Source: Paracoccus marcusii (lineage in GTDB: Bacteria; Pseudomonadota; Alphaproteobacteria; Rhodobacterales; Rhodobacteraceae). From it: a stretch of 64,000 nt of DNA. The translations under genes and the position numbers were made by a program. This document shows positions 20,276-29,802 of the stretch, in pieces; position 1 is the first letter of the stretch, and each line of letters opens with the position of its first letter. The DNA lies in NCBI RefSeq assembly GCF_028621715.1, contig NZ_CP117466.1, positions 1-64,000 on the forward strand. Direction: 5' to 3'. The notes beneath the pieces were generated by a model. The model ran no database searches. It was not told the origin of the DNA and worked only from the letters and a program-made list of their open reading frames with translations.

Positions 20276-22300
20276 TCAGTCCAGCCCGCGCCCTTTCAGC
20301 AGGGCATCGACGCCCGGCATGCGGCCCCGAAAGGCCATCCACAGCTGATCCGCCGGGGCAGACCCGCCCTTGGACAGGATCGTCTCTTCCAGCCGCCGCG
20401 CCGTTGCGGGGTCGAAGATGTCGCCCGTCTCGGCGAAGGCCGCAAAGGCATCCGCGTCCATCACCTCGGACCACATGTAGCTGTAATAGCCCGCCGCATA
20501 GCTGTCGCCCGCAAAGACATGCGCGAAATGCGGCGTCGCATGACGCATGGGGATGGCGTCCGGCGCCTCCAGCCCCGTCAGCACCTCGGCCTGCCGTGCC
20601 ATCGGGTCGGATGCCGGCGCACCTTCGTGAAAGGCCAAGTCCACCAGCGCGCTCTCCAGATATTCCACGGTCGAGAACCCTGCCCCGGCCCTGCCCGCCG
20701 CCAGCATCCGGTCGCGCAGATCGGCGGGCAGGACATCACCGGTCTCATGGTGGCGCGCATGGGCGTCCAGCACCGCGGGCTGCTCCAGCCAGTGTTCATA
20801 AAGCTGGCTGGGCAGTTCCACGAAATCCTGCGCAACCGAGGTCCCCGAGATCGAGGGCCAAGTCACGTCCGACAGGATGTGATGCGTCGCGTGGCCGAAT
20901 TCGTGGAACAGCGTGCGCGCATCGTCCCAGGACAGGGAGGCCGGCCCACCCGGCTGGTCCGGCGGGGTGAAGTTGCAGACGTTGACCACGATCGGCCTCT
21001 GACCGTCACCGATCTTGTGCTGCATCTGCAGGGCCGAACACCACGCCCCCGACCGCTTGGACGGCCGCGCGAAATAGTCGCCTACAAAGACGGCCATCAG
21101 CTGGCCGTCGCGGGTGATCCGCCAGGCGCGCACGTCGGGCGCCCAGAGCGGCGCCTCCAGCGGCTGGAACTCCAGGCCGAACAGGCGATGCGCCACGTCG
21201 AAGACAGCACCCAGCATCGCGTCCAACGTCAGATAGGGGGCCACGTCATCGGCGTCAAAATCATGCGCGCGGGCGCGATGCCGTTCGGCATAGAGGCGCC
21301 AGTCCCAAGCCTCCAGCGGACCGTTGACCCCGTCCTCGTGCAGCATTTGGGCCAGCACCTGCTGATCGGACAGTGCGCGGGCGCGCGCCGCGGTCCAGAC
21401 CTGGGACAGCAGGTCGCGCACCCGCTCGGGCGTCGCCGCCATCTGCGTCTCCAGCTTGTAGCCGGCGAAATCGGCATAGCCCAACAGCTGCGCGCGCTCA
21501 TGGCGCAGGGCCAGGATCTCGGAGACCAGCGGCATGTTGTCGGTCGCCGCGCCGCCTGCCCCCGAACCCGACCCCCGTGCGGTCCAGGCCCGGAACGCCG
21601 TCTCGCGCAGCGCGCGGTCCTGGGCATGTTCCAGGAAGGGCACGATCAACGATCGATTCAGCGTCACCACCTGCCCCGTCATGCCGCGTTCGCGCGCCGC
21701 CGCCCGCATGGCACGGACCAGCCAGTCGGGCAGACCCGCAAGGGCATCGTCGGCCACGGACAGCACAAAGTCGCGTTCGTCCGTCAGCACGTTCTGGGTG
21801 AACTCGGTGGTCAGCACGGCCAGCCGGGCGCGGATCTGGGCCATGCGGGCGCGGCCCGCCTCGTCCAGGCCCGCCCCGGCCCGCGTCAGGTCGCGCAGCG
21901 CCAGTTCTGTGATGCGCCGATCCTCGGGCGACAGGCCGTCGGCGGCGGCCGCCACGGCGCGCACGCGGGCGTACAGACGCGAATCCATGCTGATCCGGCT
22001 ACCGTATTCGGCAAGCCTGGGGGCGAAATCACGCTGCAGCGCCTGGCGCGCGTCGTTCGAATCGACCCCGGCCAAGGTGTAGAACACCGAAAGGACACGG
22101 TTCAGATCCTCATCCGCGGTCTCCATCGCCGCGATGGTGTTGGCAAAATCGGGCGCGTCGGGGTTGGCGGCGATCGCCTCGTTCGCGGCTTCGGCCGCGG
22201 CCAGCGCCTGATCGAAGGCGGGGGCGAAATCCGTGTCGTGGATCAGGTCGAAACGCGGCAGGCCTTCGGGGCCGGTCCAGCGGGTCAGTTGCGGGTTCAT
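20276..22300 (-). CDS. M3 family metallopeptidase (oligopeptidase A / peptidyl-dipeptidase type)
   Basis: A zinc peptidase of 674 residues that degrades short peptides, probably cytoplasmic since no signal peptide is seen. The catalytic motif is TLFHEFGHATHHIL (HExxH near residue 463), with the downstream glutamate in the YLESALVDLAFHEG helix. Length and the closing SKGGSAPADQLWMAFRGRMP fit the PrlC/Dcp group. The ATG at 22300 has GGAGG 5 bases upstream and is preferred over the TTG one codon earlier. Confidence 0.9.
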   Translation of the reverse strand: MNPQLTRWTGPEGLPRFDLIHDTDFAPAFDQALAAAEAANEAIAANPDAPDFANTIAAMETADEDLNRVLSVFYTLAGVDSNDARQALQRDFAPRLAEYGSRISMDSRLYARVRAVAAAADGLSPEDRRITELALRDLTRAGAGLDEAGRARMAQIRARLAVLTTEFTQNVLTDERDFVLSVADDALAGLPDWLVRAMRAAARERGMTGQVVTLNRSLIVPFLEHAQDRALRETAFRAWTARGSGSGAGGAATDNMPLVSEILALRHERAQLLGYADFAGYKLETQMAATPERVRDLLSQVWTAARARALSDQQVLAQMLHEDGVNGPLEAWDWRLYAERHRARAHDFDADDVAPYLTLDAMLGAVFDVAHRLFGLEFQPLEAPLWAPDVRAWRITRDGQLMAVFVGDYFARPSKRSGAWCSALQMQHKIGDGQRPIVVNVCNFTPPDQPGGPASLSWDDARTLFHEFGHATHHILSDVTWPSISGTSVAQDFVELPSQLYEHWLEQPAVLDAHARHHETGDVLPADLRDRMLAAGRAGAGFSTVEYLESALVDLAFHEGAPASDPMARQAEVLTGLEAPDAIPMRHATPHFAHVFAGDSYAAGYYSYMWSEVMDADAFAAFAETGDIFDPATARRLEETILSKGGSAPADQLWMAFRGRMPGVDALLKGRGLD

Positions 22301-22327
22301 CAAGACCTCCTGTCGTCGACAGGCAGC

Positions 22328-23380
22328 CTAGGGTTGCGCCGCGCCGGGTTCCAGCGCCGATTGCGCCCCGCAGACCGGACAGGCCGGGTCCTGCGCGCAG
22401 GCGATCGTCCGGGTTTCGCCATAGAGCCCATCGAACAGCATCATCCTACCGCGCAGGCCCTGGCCCGCGCCGGTCAGGTGCTTGATCGCCTCCAGCGCCA
22501 TCAGGCTGCCGATCACGCCGGGCAGCGCGCCGACCACGCCCGCCTCGGCGCAGGGGGCGTCGCGTTCGGGGGCCACGGGGAACAGGCAGGCCATGCAGGG
22601 CCCGCCGCGGGCCGGGTCGAACAAGGTCACCTGCCCCTCCCACTGGCCGATGGCGCCCGACAGCAGGGGCACGCCCGCCGCCCCGCAGGCCCGGTTGATC
22701 GCGGCGCGGCCCGCGAAACTGTCGGTGCCGTCGATGACCAGATCATGTCCCGCGATCAGGTCGCTGTCGCCTTCGGTGATGCGGCGGATCAGCGGCGTCA
22801 CGTCCAGATGCGGGTTCAGCCGCAGCATCGCCTCGGCCGCGGCATAAGCCTTGGGTTCGCCGCGCAGATCGTCGCGAAAGATCACCTGGCGCTGCAGGTT
22901 GGACAGGCTGACCGTGTCGTCATCCGCCAGCGTGATCCGCCCCACCCCGGCTGCAGCCAGGTACAGGCAGACGGGCGAGCCCAGCCCCCCTGCCCCGACG
23001 ACCAGCACCCGTGCGCCCTTCAGCCGCATCTGACCCGCACCGCCGATCTGGTGCAGGACCAGATGGCGGGCATAGCGGTCCAGCTCTGCGTCCGACAGCC
23101 CGGCATCGCGGGTCACGGGGGCGGGCGCGGGCGTGGCCTGAACGCGCAGTCGCGCCAGCAGCCGGCGATAGCCGATGACCAGCATCACCACCGCGCCCAG
23201 AACCAGCCAGCCCGCCGCACTGCCGCCAAGGGCGGCGGCGGCACCGCTGCCCGGCGCGATCACCTGCAGCGACAGCATGCAGACCCACAGGATCCCCACC
23301 ATCAGCAGCACCACCTGGCGTGGCAGATGCAGCACCCGGCCCAAAATCAGCAGCATCACGATCAGGAAGACGCCGGTCAC
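22328..23380 (-). CDS. ThiF/MoeB/HesA family adenylyltransferase with N-terminal membrane segments
   Basis: E1-like enzymes of this family activate the C-terminus of a ubiquitin-like sulfur carrier such as MoaD or ThiS by adenylation. The 350-residue protein has the nucleotide motif [12 protein letters not shown] (about 122-133), [20 protein letters not shown], and two zinc CxxC pairs (CMAC and CPVC). Unlike a standard MoeB (about 250 residues), it begins with two or three hydrophobic helices (about 1-70), so it is probably membrane-bound. The start is a GTG overlapping the dut stop as GTGA. The longer frame to 23755 is a dut shadow. Whether the partner is MoaD, ThiS or another carrier is not shown here. 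Confidence 0.8.
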   Translation of the reverse strand: MTGVFLIVMLLILGRVLHLPRQVVLLMVGILWVCMLSLQVIAPGSGAAAALGGSAAGWLVLGAVVMLVIGYRRLLARLRVQATPAPAPVTRDAGLSDAELDRYARHLVLHQIGGAGQMRLKGARVLVVGAGGLGSPVCLYLAAAGVGRITLADDDTVSLSNLQRQVIFRDDLRGEPKAYAAAEAMLRLNPHLDVTPLIRRITEGDSDLIAGHDLVIDGTDSFAGRAAINRACGAAGVPLLSGAIGQWEGQVTLFDPARGGPCMACLFPVAPERDAPCAEAGVVGALPGVIGSLMALEAIKHLTGAGQGLRGRMMLFDGLYGETRTIACAQDPACPVCGAQSALEPGAAQP

Positions 23381-23856
23381 AGCCCCGCCCCCCCGGTGGA
23401 ACCGAACCCACCCTGCCCGCGCACGGTGTCGTCCAGCGCGTCGACCAGTTCGAACCGGGCCTGCGGCGCGGGGGCCACGACCATCTGGGCGATCCGGTCG
23501 CCGTGGCGGATGGTGAACGGCGCATCGCCCAGGTTCAGCACGATCACCCCCAGGGGGCCGCGATAGTCGCAGTCGATGGTGCCGGGGCTGTTGGGCAGGG
23601 TCAGGCCGTGCTTGAGCGCCAGCCCGGACCGGGGGCGGACCTGGACCTCCCACCCCTGCGGGATGGCCAAGGCCAGCCCGGTGGGGATCAGCGCGCGGCC
23701 CATCGGCGGCAGGGTCACCCCCTGCACCCGGTCCGCGGGGGCCAGGTTGGCGCACAGGTCGGCCCCCGCCGCCCCCGCCGTCTGATAGGACGGCAGCGGA
23801 AGGGCGGGGTCGGCATCGGGAAGGCGCATCACGCGCAGGACGGGCTGGTGGGTCAT
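23377..23856 (-). CDS. dut: dUTP diphosphatase
   Basis: The enzyme hydrolyses dUTP to dUMP and pyrophosphate, keeping uracil out of DNA. It has 159 residues with all five trimeric dUTPase motifs: [45 protein letters not shown] and the C-terminal GFGSTGG. The ATG at 23856 follows an AGGGG. An in-frame ATG at 23868 overlaps the infC terminator stem region and is less likely. It is translationally coupled to the ThiF-like gene. Confidence 0.94.
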   Translation of the reverse strand: MTHQPVLRVMRLPDADPALPLPSYQTAGAAGADLCANLAPADRVQGVTLPPMGRALIPTGLALAIPQGWEVQVRPRSGLALKHGLTLPNSPGTIDCDYRGPLGVIVLNLGDAPFTIRHGDRIAQMVVAPAPQARFELVDALDDTVRGQGGFGSTGGAGL

Positions 23857-23873
23857 GCCCCTATCCATGCAAC

Positions 23874-23905
23874 GCAAAAGGCCGCGCGGCAATGCCGCAC
23901 GGCCT
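23874..23905 (-). terminator. rho-independent terminator of infC
   Basis: On the minus strand, GGCCG and GCGGC arms with a single mismatch (hairpin 23880-23904, loop AAT or ATT) are followed by TTTT. It lies 26 bases after the infC stop and just before dut. Confidence 0.8.
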
Positions 23906-23930
23906 CTCAGCATGTCGCAGTCGGGATGGA

Positions 23931-24470
23931 TCAGCGCGGAGCGATCATCATCACCATCTGGCGACCTTCCAGCTTGGGCATGGTCTCGACCTTGCCAGCC
24001 TCTCCGACGTCGTCGCGGACGCGGTGCAGCAGTTCCAGGCCAAGGTCCTGGTGGGCCATCTCGCGGCCGCGGAAGCGCAGGGTCACCTTGACCTTGTCGC
24101 CGCCTTCCAGGAACTTCAGCACGCTGCGCATCTTGACATCATAATCGTGGGTATCGGTTCCCGGACGGAACTTGATCTCCTTGACCTCGATGACCTTCTG
24201 CTTCTTGCGGGCCTCGGCCTCGCGTTTCTGCATCTCGTACTTGTACTTGCCGAGGTCCATGACCTTGCAGACCGGGGGGGCCGCGTTCGGCGAAATCTCG
24301 ACCAGATCCAGCCCGGCATCCTGTGCCATCTGCATGCCGACCGACGGCGGCACGACGCCGATGTTTTCCCCTTCGGGACCGATCAGGCGGATTTCGGACA
24401 CGCGGATGCGTTCGTTGGTGCGGGGACCGGTGTCACGTTGGGGCGGTGCGTTATGCGGGCGGCGGGCTAT
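23931..24470 (-). CDS. infC: translation initiation factor IF-3, probable AUA start codon
   Basis: IF-3 binds the 30S subunit and checks start-codon pairing. Family sequence runs from [20 protein letters not shown] through [35 protein letters not shown] and [18 protein letters not shown] to [15 protein letters not shown]. There is no in-frame ATG or GTG at the expected N-terminus. An ATA at 24470 has AAAAGGAG ending 8 bases upstream and gives the normal family length (179 residues). The only upstream alternative, a TTG at 24536, lacks a ribosome-binding site and falls in a promoter -35 element. Non-AUG starts are known for infC (AUU in E. coli), where they let IF-3 repress its own synthesis. 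Confidence 0.93.
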   Translation of the reverse strand: MARRPHNAPPQRDTGPRTNERIRVSEIRLIGPEGENIGVVPPSVGMQMAQDAGLDLVEISPNAAPPVCKVMDLGKYKYEMQKREAEARKKQKVIEVKEIKFRPGTDTHDYDVKMRSVLKFLEGGDKVKVTLRFRGREMAHQDLGLELLHRVRDDVGEAGKVETMPKLEGRQMVMMIAPR

Positions 24471-24477
24471 GGCGTTG

Positions 24478-24485
24478 CTCCTTTT
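24478..24485 (-). promoter_or_regulatory. strong ribosome-binding site deciding the infC start
   Basis: AAAAGGAG on the minus strand ends 7 bases before ATA (24470-24468), with no ATG, GTG or TTG at suitable spacing. This is what places the infC start at the unusual codon. Confidence 0.75.
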
Positions 24486-24507
24486 ATGGCCAATGCGAAG
24501 TGACAGG

Positions 24508-24536
24508 AAAATAAGGGCAACCGCGTCATTATTCAA
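24508..24536 (-). promoter_or_regulatory. candidate infC promoter
   Basis: Minus-strand TTGAAT (24536-24531) and TATTTT (24513-24508) are separated by exactly 17 bases. The predicted transcript would begin near 24501, about 30 bases before the ATA, and would exclude the upstream TTG. Confidence 0.6.
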
Positions 24537-24669
24537 CCGGAATTGATCAGGACGGGGCGCAATTCGGCCCTGCGGCGACCCGATCCGGGGGCAATCGGGG
24601 GGTGCGGCGCTTTTCCGGCGCGGGGGGCTGTGTCATAGAGTGTGCAAATGCCGTGAACATCAGGGGTCC

Positions 24670-25398
24670 ATGATGCCGAAACTGTTGCCCATCGTCGTGA
24701 TTCTGGTTCTGGCCGCGGGGGGCGCGTCATACCTGATGCAAGGCCGCACCGACGAACCCGTTGAAATGGCCCAGGCCCCCGAGGTTCAGACCGCGGCCCC
24801 CGACACCGTCGCAGGCGACGCCGCGCGCCTGGCCGACGATGCCGCCGACGCCGCACAGACCGCCGCGGAAACCGCGGACGAGGCCCCCGCGACAGAGGCG
24901 ACGGACAGCCAGGATGCGGCCAATGCCGCAGCCGATGCGGCCGCAGACGCCGCCGCCATCGCCGCCGATGCCGCGGCCGAGGCCGTCGCCGCATCGAACG
25001 ACACCGGCGGCGCCCCCGCCAGCGACGCGGCGGACGCCGCCGAAGCCGCGGCCGAGGCCGCGCTGGACGCCGCCGACCGGGCCGCGGCCGCCGCCGCGGG
25101 CGCCACCGCGGGCGTCACCGACCTGACCGCCGACGCGGCCGCGCAGGAGGCCGCCAGCGCTGCGCAGGACGCGGCAGAGGCCGCCGCCGAGACGGCCGAT
25201 GCCGCCACCGTCGCCGCCCGGATCGAGGCGCTGCTGACCCCCGAGGGCTTCGACCGCGCCCAGGTCGACAGCATCATCGACGGCGCGGCCATCCCCGACA
25301 CGCAGAAGCAGACGCTCAAGCAGCTGGTGTCGCAGGCAGAGGGCGACCCCGCCCTGCTGGCCGCCGCGCTGGAGCAGGTCAAGGCGGTCATGCGCTGA
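24670..25398 (+). CDS. alanine-rich membrane-anchored protein
   Basis: A 242-residue protein starting with a single hydrophobic anchor (about 5-24). A very long low-complexity stretch (about 40-180) follows, built of Ala with Asp/Glu/Thr, such as AADAAADAAAIAADAAAEA. That stretch is likely a long acidic helix or coiled coil. The last 60 residues (VAARIEALLTPEGFDRAQVD to QVKAVMR) look like a small folded helical domain. Two adjacent ATGs (24670 and 24673) follow AGGGG. Probably faces the periplasm. Function unknown. Its stop overlaps the next gene's start (TGATG). Confidence 0.7.
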   Translation: MMPKLLPIVVILVLAAGGASYLMQGRTDEPVEMAQAPEVQTAAPDTVAGDAARLADDAADAAQTAAETADEAPATEATDSQDAANAAADAAADAAAIAADAAAEAVAASNDTGGAPASDAADAAEAAAEAALDAADRAAAAAAGATAGVTDLTADAAAQEAASAAQDAAEAAAETADAATVAARIEALLTPEGFDRAQVDSIIDGAAIPDTQKQTLKQLVSQAEGDPALLAAALEQVKAVMR

Positions 25399-26273
25399 TG
25401 ACGGTCCTGCCGATCCGGGACATGGCGCCGTTCCTGGCCGGGCGGCCCGCCGTCCTGGCCCGCGGACCGCTTGCCGTGATCCTGGTCGAGGACGACACCG
25501 CCGTCGCGGCGACGCTGCGCCATCATCTGGACCGGGGCTTTCGCCACATCCTGCTGATGTCGGACCAGCCGCAGGATCTGCCCGACGCGATGGCCGCGCA
25601 GGTGACGCAGCTTCGCTACGACCCGCGCAGGCCCGCGGCCCATGTCCAGGCGGTGAACGCGGTGATCCGCGCCGTGCCGACCGGCACCTGGCTTTACTAC
25701 GGCTTCAACGCCGAGTTCCTGTTCTATCCCTTCTGCGAGACCCGAAGCGTCGGAGAGATGCTGGCCTTTCACACCGAGGAACGGCGCGCCGCGATGCTGT
25801 CCTATGTGATCGATCTTTATGCGGGCGATCTGCGGGCCTGCCCCGATGCGGTCGATCTTGACGGGGCGCTCTTCGACCGGACGGGATACTATGCCCTGGG
25901 CCGTCGCGGCGCGGACGGCCAGATCCGCGAACGCCAGCTGGACTTTCACGGCGGCCTGCGCTGGCGCTATGAGGAGTTCCTGCCGGCAGACCGTCGCCGC
26001 ATCGACCGCATCGCGCTGTTCCGCGCCGCCCCCGGCCTGACGGTGACCGCCGACCACCGCTTCTCGATCGAGGAGTACAACACCTATTCCTGTCCCTGGC
26101 ACCACAACCTGACGGCCGCTGTGGCATCCTTTCGGGTCGCCAAGGCGCTGGTACGCAATCCCGGATCGCGCGAACAGGTCCGCGACATGACCTGGCGCAA
26201 TTCGCAGCGCTTTGACTGGACCAGCCAGCAGCTGATGGACCTGGGCCTGATGGAGCCGGGACAGTGGTTCTAG
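25398..26273 (+). CDS. uncharacterised protein, possibly glycosyltransferase-like
   Basis: A soluble 291-residue protein without signal or membrane segments. The N-terminal part (LAVILVEDDTAVAATLRHHLD, HILLMSDQ) resembles the start of a nucleotide-sugar binding fold. A middle stretch (WLYYGFNAEFLFYPFCETRS, then GEMLAFHTEERR) has the flavour of family 2/92 glycosyltransferases, but no complete DxD motif stands out. Translation is coupled to the alanine-rich gene. I do not assign a function; glycosyltransferase is a weak guess. Confidence 0.6.
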   Translation: MTVLPIRDMAPFLAGRPAVLARGPLAVILVEDDTAVAATLRHHLDRGFRHILLMSDQPQDLPDAMAAQVTQLRYDPRRPAAHVQAVNAVIRAVPTGTWLYYGFNAEFLFYPFCETRSVGEMLAFHTEERRAAMLSYVIDLYAGDLRACPDAVDLDGALFDRTGYYALGRRGADGQIRERQLDFHGGLRWRYEEFLPADRRRIDRIALFRAAPGLTVTADHRFSIEEYNTYSCPWHHNLTAAVASFRVAKALVRNPGSREQVRDMTWRNSQRFDWTSQQLMDLGLMEPGQWF

Positions 26274-26381
26274 ACGGCTGCGGCTTGCCCTTGCGCGGGT
26301 CTTGCCCCGGATGATAGACCCTGCGGCAACCTGAAAAACCGACCGGCCCGCAGGGGCTGCACAGATGAAGGCATGACCCGG

Positions 26382-26891
26382 ATGGCATTGACCCAGACCA
26401 GCTTCGACCGCGACGACCTGCTTGCCTGCGCGCGCGGAGAACTGTTCGGCCCCGGAAATGCCCAGCTGCCCGAACCGCCCATGCTGATGATGGACCGCAT
26501 CACCGACGTGTCCGAGGACGGCGGCGCGCATGGCAAGGGCCATATCGTCGCCGAATTCGACATCACGCCCGACCTGTGGTTCTTCGGCTGCCACTTTCCC
26601 GGCAACCCGATCATGCCCGGCTGCCTGGGCCTGGACGGGCTGTGGCAGCTGACCGGCTTCAACCTGGGCTGGCGCGGCTGGCAGGGGCGCGGTTACGCCC
26701 TGGGCGTCGGAGAGGTCAAGCTGACCGGCATGGTGCGGCCCGACCGCAAGATGCTGCGCTATACCGTCGATTTCACCAAGGCCGTCCAGACCCGTCGCCT
26801 GACCATGGGCGTGGCCGATGGCCGGGTCGAGGCGGACGGAGAGCTGATCTATCAGGTCAAGGACATGAAAGTGGCCCTGTCGGCCAGCTGA
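26382..26891 (+). CDS. fabA: 3-hydroxydecanoyl-ACP dehydratase/isomerase
   Basis: FabA dehydrates 3-hydroxyacyl-ACP and isomerises trans-2-decenoyl-ACP to the cis-3 form, the branch point of anaerobic unsaturated fatty acid synthesis. Counting from the ATG at 26382 (169 residues), the catalytic pair is H71 ([10 protein letters not shown]) and D85 ([10 protein letters not shown]), one residue off the E. coli numbering. An in-frame ATG at 26373 would add MTR, but family alignment and length favour 26382. It is followed 24 bases later by fabB. Confidence 0.94.
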   Translation: MALTQTSFDRDDLLACARGELFGPGNAQLPEPPMLMMDRITDVSEDGGAHGKGHIVAEFDITPDLWFFGCHFPGNPIMPGCLGLDGLWQLTGFNLGWRGWQGRGYALGVGEVKLTGMVRPDRKMLRYTVDFTKAVQTRRLTMGVADGRVEADGELIYQVKDMKVALSAS

Positions 26892-26915
26892 CCCCACCCA
26901 TTCAAGGAGGCCCCC

Positions 26916-28145
26916 ATGCGTCGTGTCGTCATCACCGGGCTTGGTATCGTATCCCCCATCGGCAACAATGCCGACGAGGTCACTGACAGCCTGCGCGCGG
27001 GCAAGTCAGGCATCGTCTTCGCCCCCGAATATGCCGAGCACGGCTTTCGCAGCCAGGTCCACGGCATGCCGCAGATCGTGCTGGACGACCATATCGACAA
27101 GCGCAACCTGCGCTTCATGGGTCCGGGTGCCGCCTACAACTTCCTGGCCATGGAACAGGCCATCAAGGACAGCGGCCTGGAGGAAGGCGACGTCTCGAAC
27201 GAGCGCACCGGCCTGATCATGGGATCGGGCGGGCCGTCCACGTCGAACTTCTTTCTGGCGCATCAGACGGTGATCGAGAAGGGCAGCCCCAAGCGCATGG
27301 GCCCCTTCATGGTCACGCGCTGCATGTCCTCCACCAATTCGGCCTGCCTTGCCACGCCCTTCAAGATCAAGGGCGTGAACTACTCCATCACCTCGGCCTG
27401 CGCGACGTCGGCGCATTGCATCGGCAACGGGGTCGAGCAGATCCAGATGGGCAAGCAGGACATCGTCTTCGCCGGCGGCGGCGAGGAGCTGGACTGGACG
27501 CTGTCGTGCCTGTTCGACGCGATGGGCGCGATGTCGTCGAAATACAACGACACGCCCGAGACCGCGTCGCGCCCCTATGACGCGACGCGCGACGGGTTCG
27601 TGATCGCGGGCGGCGGCGGCGTCGTCGTGCTGGAGGAGCTGTCCCACGCCCTGGCGCGCGGCGCCAAGATCTATGCCGAGGTCACGGGTTACGGCGCGAC
27701 CAGCGACGGATACGACATGGTCGCCCCCTCCGGCGAGGGCGGCGAGCGTGCGATGCGCGTGGCCATGTCCACCCTGCCCGAGGACCGCAAGGTCAGCTAC
27801 ATCAATGCGCACGGCACCTCGACGCCCGTGGGCGATCTGGGCGAGATCAAGGCCATCCGCCGCATCTTCGGCGAGGGGTCGACCCCGCCGGTCAGCTCGA
27901 CCAAGTCGCTGACCGGGCATTCCCTGGGCGCGACCGGCGTTCACGAGGCAATCTATAGCCTGCTGATGTTGCAGAATGACTTCATCGCGGCCTCGGCGAA
28001 CGTCACGACGCTGGACCCCGAGATTCAATCGGGCGAGATTGCGACCAGCCGCGTGGACAACGCCGGGTTGGATTCGGTCCTGTCGAACAGCTTCGGCTTT
28101 GGCGGCACGAATGCCACCCTGCTGATGTCGCGCTATCAGGACTGA
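26916..28145 (+). CDS. fabB: beta-ketoacyl-ACP synthase I
   Basis: FabB elongates cis-3-decenoyl-ACP made by FabA, so the pair commits carbon to unsaturated fatty acids. It has 409 residues. The active-site Cys is C162 in [12 protein letters not shown], and the two catalytic His are in [11 protein letters not shown] and [22 protein letters not shown] precedes the ATG. Confidence 0.96.
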   Translation: MRRVVITGLGIVSPIGNNADEVTDSLRAGKSGIVFAPEYAEHGFRSQVHGMPQIVLDDHIDKRNLRFMGPGAAYNFLAMEQAIKDSGLEEGDVSNERTGLIMGSGGPSTSNFFLAHQTVIEKGSPKRMGPFMVTRCMSSTNSACLATPFKIKGVNYSITSACATSAHCIGNGVEQIQMGKQDIVFAGGGEELDWTLSCLFDAMGAMSSKYNDTPETASRPYDATRDGFVIAGGGGVVVLEELSHALARGAKIYAEVTGYGATSDGYDMVAPSGEGGERAMRVAMSTLPEDRKVSYINAHGTSTPVGDLGEIKAIRRIFGEGSTPPVSSTKSLTGHSLGATGVHEAIYSLLMLQNDFIAASANVTTLDPEIQSGEIATSRVDNAGLDSVLSNSFGFGGTNATLLMSRYQD

Positions 28146-28161
28146 GGCAAAGGACCAACGC

Positions 28162-28950
28162 ATGGGCGATCTTCTGAAGGGCAAGCGCGGGCTTGTGATG
28201 GGGGTCGCCAACGAGCGGTCCATTGCCTGGGGCATCGCGCGCGCGCTGGCCGACCAGGGGGCAGAGCTGGCGTTCAGCTATCAGGGCGAGGCGTTCGGCA
28301 AGCGGGTCGAACCGCTGGCGGCCTCCGTCGGGTCGGACCTGCTGGTCGATGTGGACGTGACGAACGACGCGTCGCTGGACGCGGCCTTCGCCACGCTGGC
28401 CGACCGGTGGGGGTCGATCGACTTCGTGATCCACGCCGTCGCCTTCTCCAACAAGGACGAGCTGACCGGCCGGTTCATGAACACCAGCCGCGCCAACTTC
28501 AAGCACAGCCTGGAGATCAGCTGCTACTCGCTGATCGAGGTCGCGCGCCGCGCCCATCCGCTGATGTCCGAGGGCGGGTCGATCATCACCCTGACCTATG
28601 GCGGGTCGAACCGCGTGACGCCGTTCTACAACGTCATGGGCGTCGCCAAGGCCGCGCTGGAAAGCAGCGTGCGGTACCTGGCCAACGACCTTGGCCCGGA
28701 CGGCATCCGCGTCAACGCGATCAGCCCCGGCCCGATGAAGACGCTGGCAGGCGCGGCCATCGGCGGCGCGCGCAAGACCTTCCGGCATACCGAGGCCAAT
28801 GCGCCCTTGCGCGCCAACGCCACGCTGGAATCCATCGGCGGCACCGCGGTCTGGCTGCTGTCCGACTGGGGTGCCTGCACCACCGGAGAGATCGTGATGG
28901 TCGATGGCGGCTATCACGTGCTGGGCATGCCGCAGAGCGAGAACCTGTAG
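28162..28950 (+). CDS. fabI: enoyl-ACP reductase [NADH]
   Basis: A short-chain dehydrogenase-fold reductase that completes each round of fatty acid elongation. It has 262 residues, with LVMGVANERSIAWGIA at the cofactor site and the catalytic Y156 and K163 (FYNVMGVAK), matching the FabI pattern Y-x6-K. GGTAVWLLSDWGACTTGEIVMVDGGYH closes the fold. It lies 16 bases after fabB, third gene of a fabA-fabB-fabI unit. Confidence 0.95.
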   Translation: MGDLLKGKRGLVMGVANERSIAWGIARALADQGAELAFSYQGEAFGKRVEPLAASVGSDLLVDVDVTNDASLDAAFATLADRWGSIDFVIHAVAFSNKDELTGRFMNTSRANFKHSLEISCYSLIEVARRAHPLMSEGGSIITLTYGGSNRVTPFYNVMGVAKAALESSVRYLANDLGPDGIRVNAISPGPMKTLAGAAIGGARKTFRHTEANAPLRANATLESIGGTAVWLLSDWGACTTGEIVMVDGGYHVLGMPQSENL

Positions 28951-28977
28951 CGGCAATCACGACAGGGGGGCGGCGGC

Positions 28978-29802
28978 ATGGCGGTTTTCGCGGCGGGTGA
29001 CGGGGCGCGCATCGCTTTTTCCGACCAGGGGACCGGCCTGCCCGTCCTGTGCCTGGCGGGCCTGACCCGCAGCATGTCCGATTTCGACTATGTCGCGCCG
29101 CACCTGACCGGAGTGCGCCTGATCCGCATGGATTACCGCGGCCGCGGCGCGTCGGAATGGACCGGGGCCGAAACCTATACCGTCCCGCGCGAGGCGCGCG
29201 ATGCGATCGACCTGCTGGATCATTTGGGGATCGACCGTGCCGCGGTGCTGGGCACGTCGCGCGGCGGGCTGGTCGGCATGGTGCTGGCCGCGACCGCGCA
29301 TGACCGCCTGTCAGGCCTGTGCCTGAACGATGTCGGCCCCGAGATCGCGCGTGCCGGGCTGGACCGGATCTTCGACTATGTCGGACGCAATCCGGCGGCT
29401 GCCAGCCATTCCGAACTGGCGGCGCGCCTGCCCGGGCTGATGCCGGGCTTTGCCGACGTGCCGCCGGGACGCTGGCTGGAGGAAGTGCGCCGCCATTACC
29501 GCGAAACGCCGGAGGGGTTGCGCATCACCTATGACCCCGCCCTGCGAGAGGCGTTCCTGGCCGCGTTCCAGGGCGATCCGGTCGATCTCTGGCCGTTGTG
29601 GCGGGCGACGGCCGGCTTGCCGGTCGCACTGATCCGGGGGGCGAATTCGGACCTTCTGTCGCCTGCGGTGGCTGCGCGCATGAAGGACATGCGCCCGGAC
29701 CTGATCCTGGCCGAGGTGCCCGGCCGCGCCCATATCCCCTGGCTGGACGAGGCCCCTGCCCTGGACGCGATCCGGCGCTGGCTGGCGGCATGCGGCGCCT
29801 AG
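28978..29802 (+). CDS. alpha/beta hydrolase
   Basis: A cytosolic alpha/beta-fold hydrolase of 274 residues. The nucleophile elbow is LGTSRGGLVG (Ser near residue 97); the oxyanion region is LCLAGLTRS, and a C-terminal PGRAHIPWLDE supplies the His. The lid region follows residue 120. Its substrate is unknown; position after fabI makes an ester or thioester of a fatty acid conceivable but unproven. It ends head-on against the phosphate transporter, sharing the bases CTAG. Confidence 0.85.
   Translation: MAVFAAGDGARIAFSDQGTGLPVLCLAGLTRSMSDFDYVAPHLTGVRLIRMDYRGRGASEWTGAETYTVPREARDAIDLLDHLGIDRAAVLGTSRGGLVGMVLAATAHDRLSGLCLNDVGPEIARAGLDRIFDYVGRNPAAASHSELAARLPGLMPGFADVPPGRWLEEVRRHYRETPEGLRITYDPALREAFLAAFQGDPVDLWPLWRATAGLPVALIRGANSDLLSPAVAARMKDMRPDLILAEVPGRAHIPWLDEAPALDAIRRWLAACGA

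Noticed and set aside
24640..24669. Upstream GTG start for the alanine-rich protein
   Set aside because: It would add a polar MCKCREHQGS in front of the membrane anchor and has no ribosome-binding site. The ATG at 24670 does.
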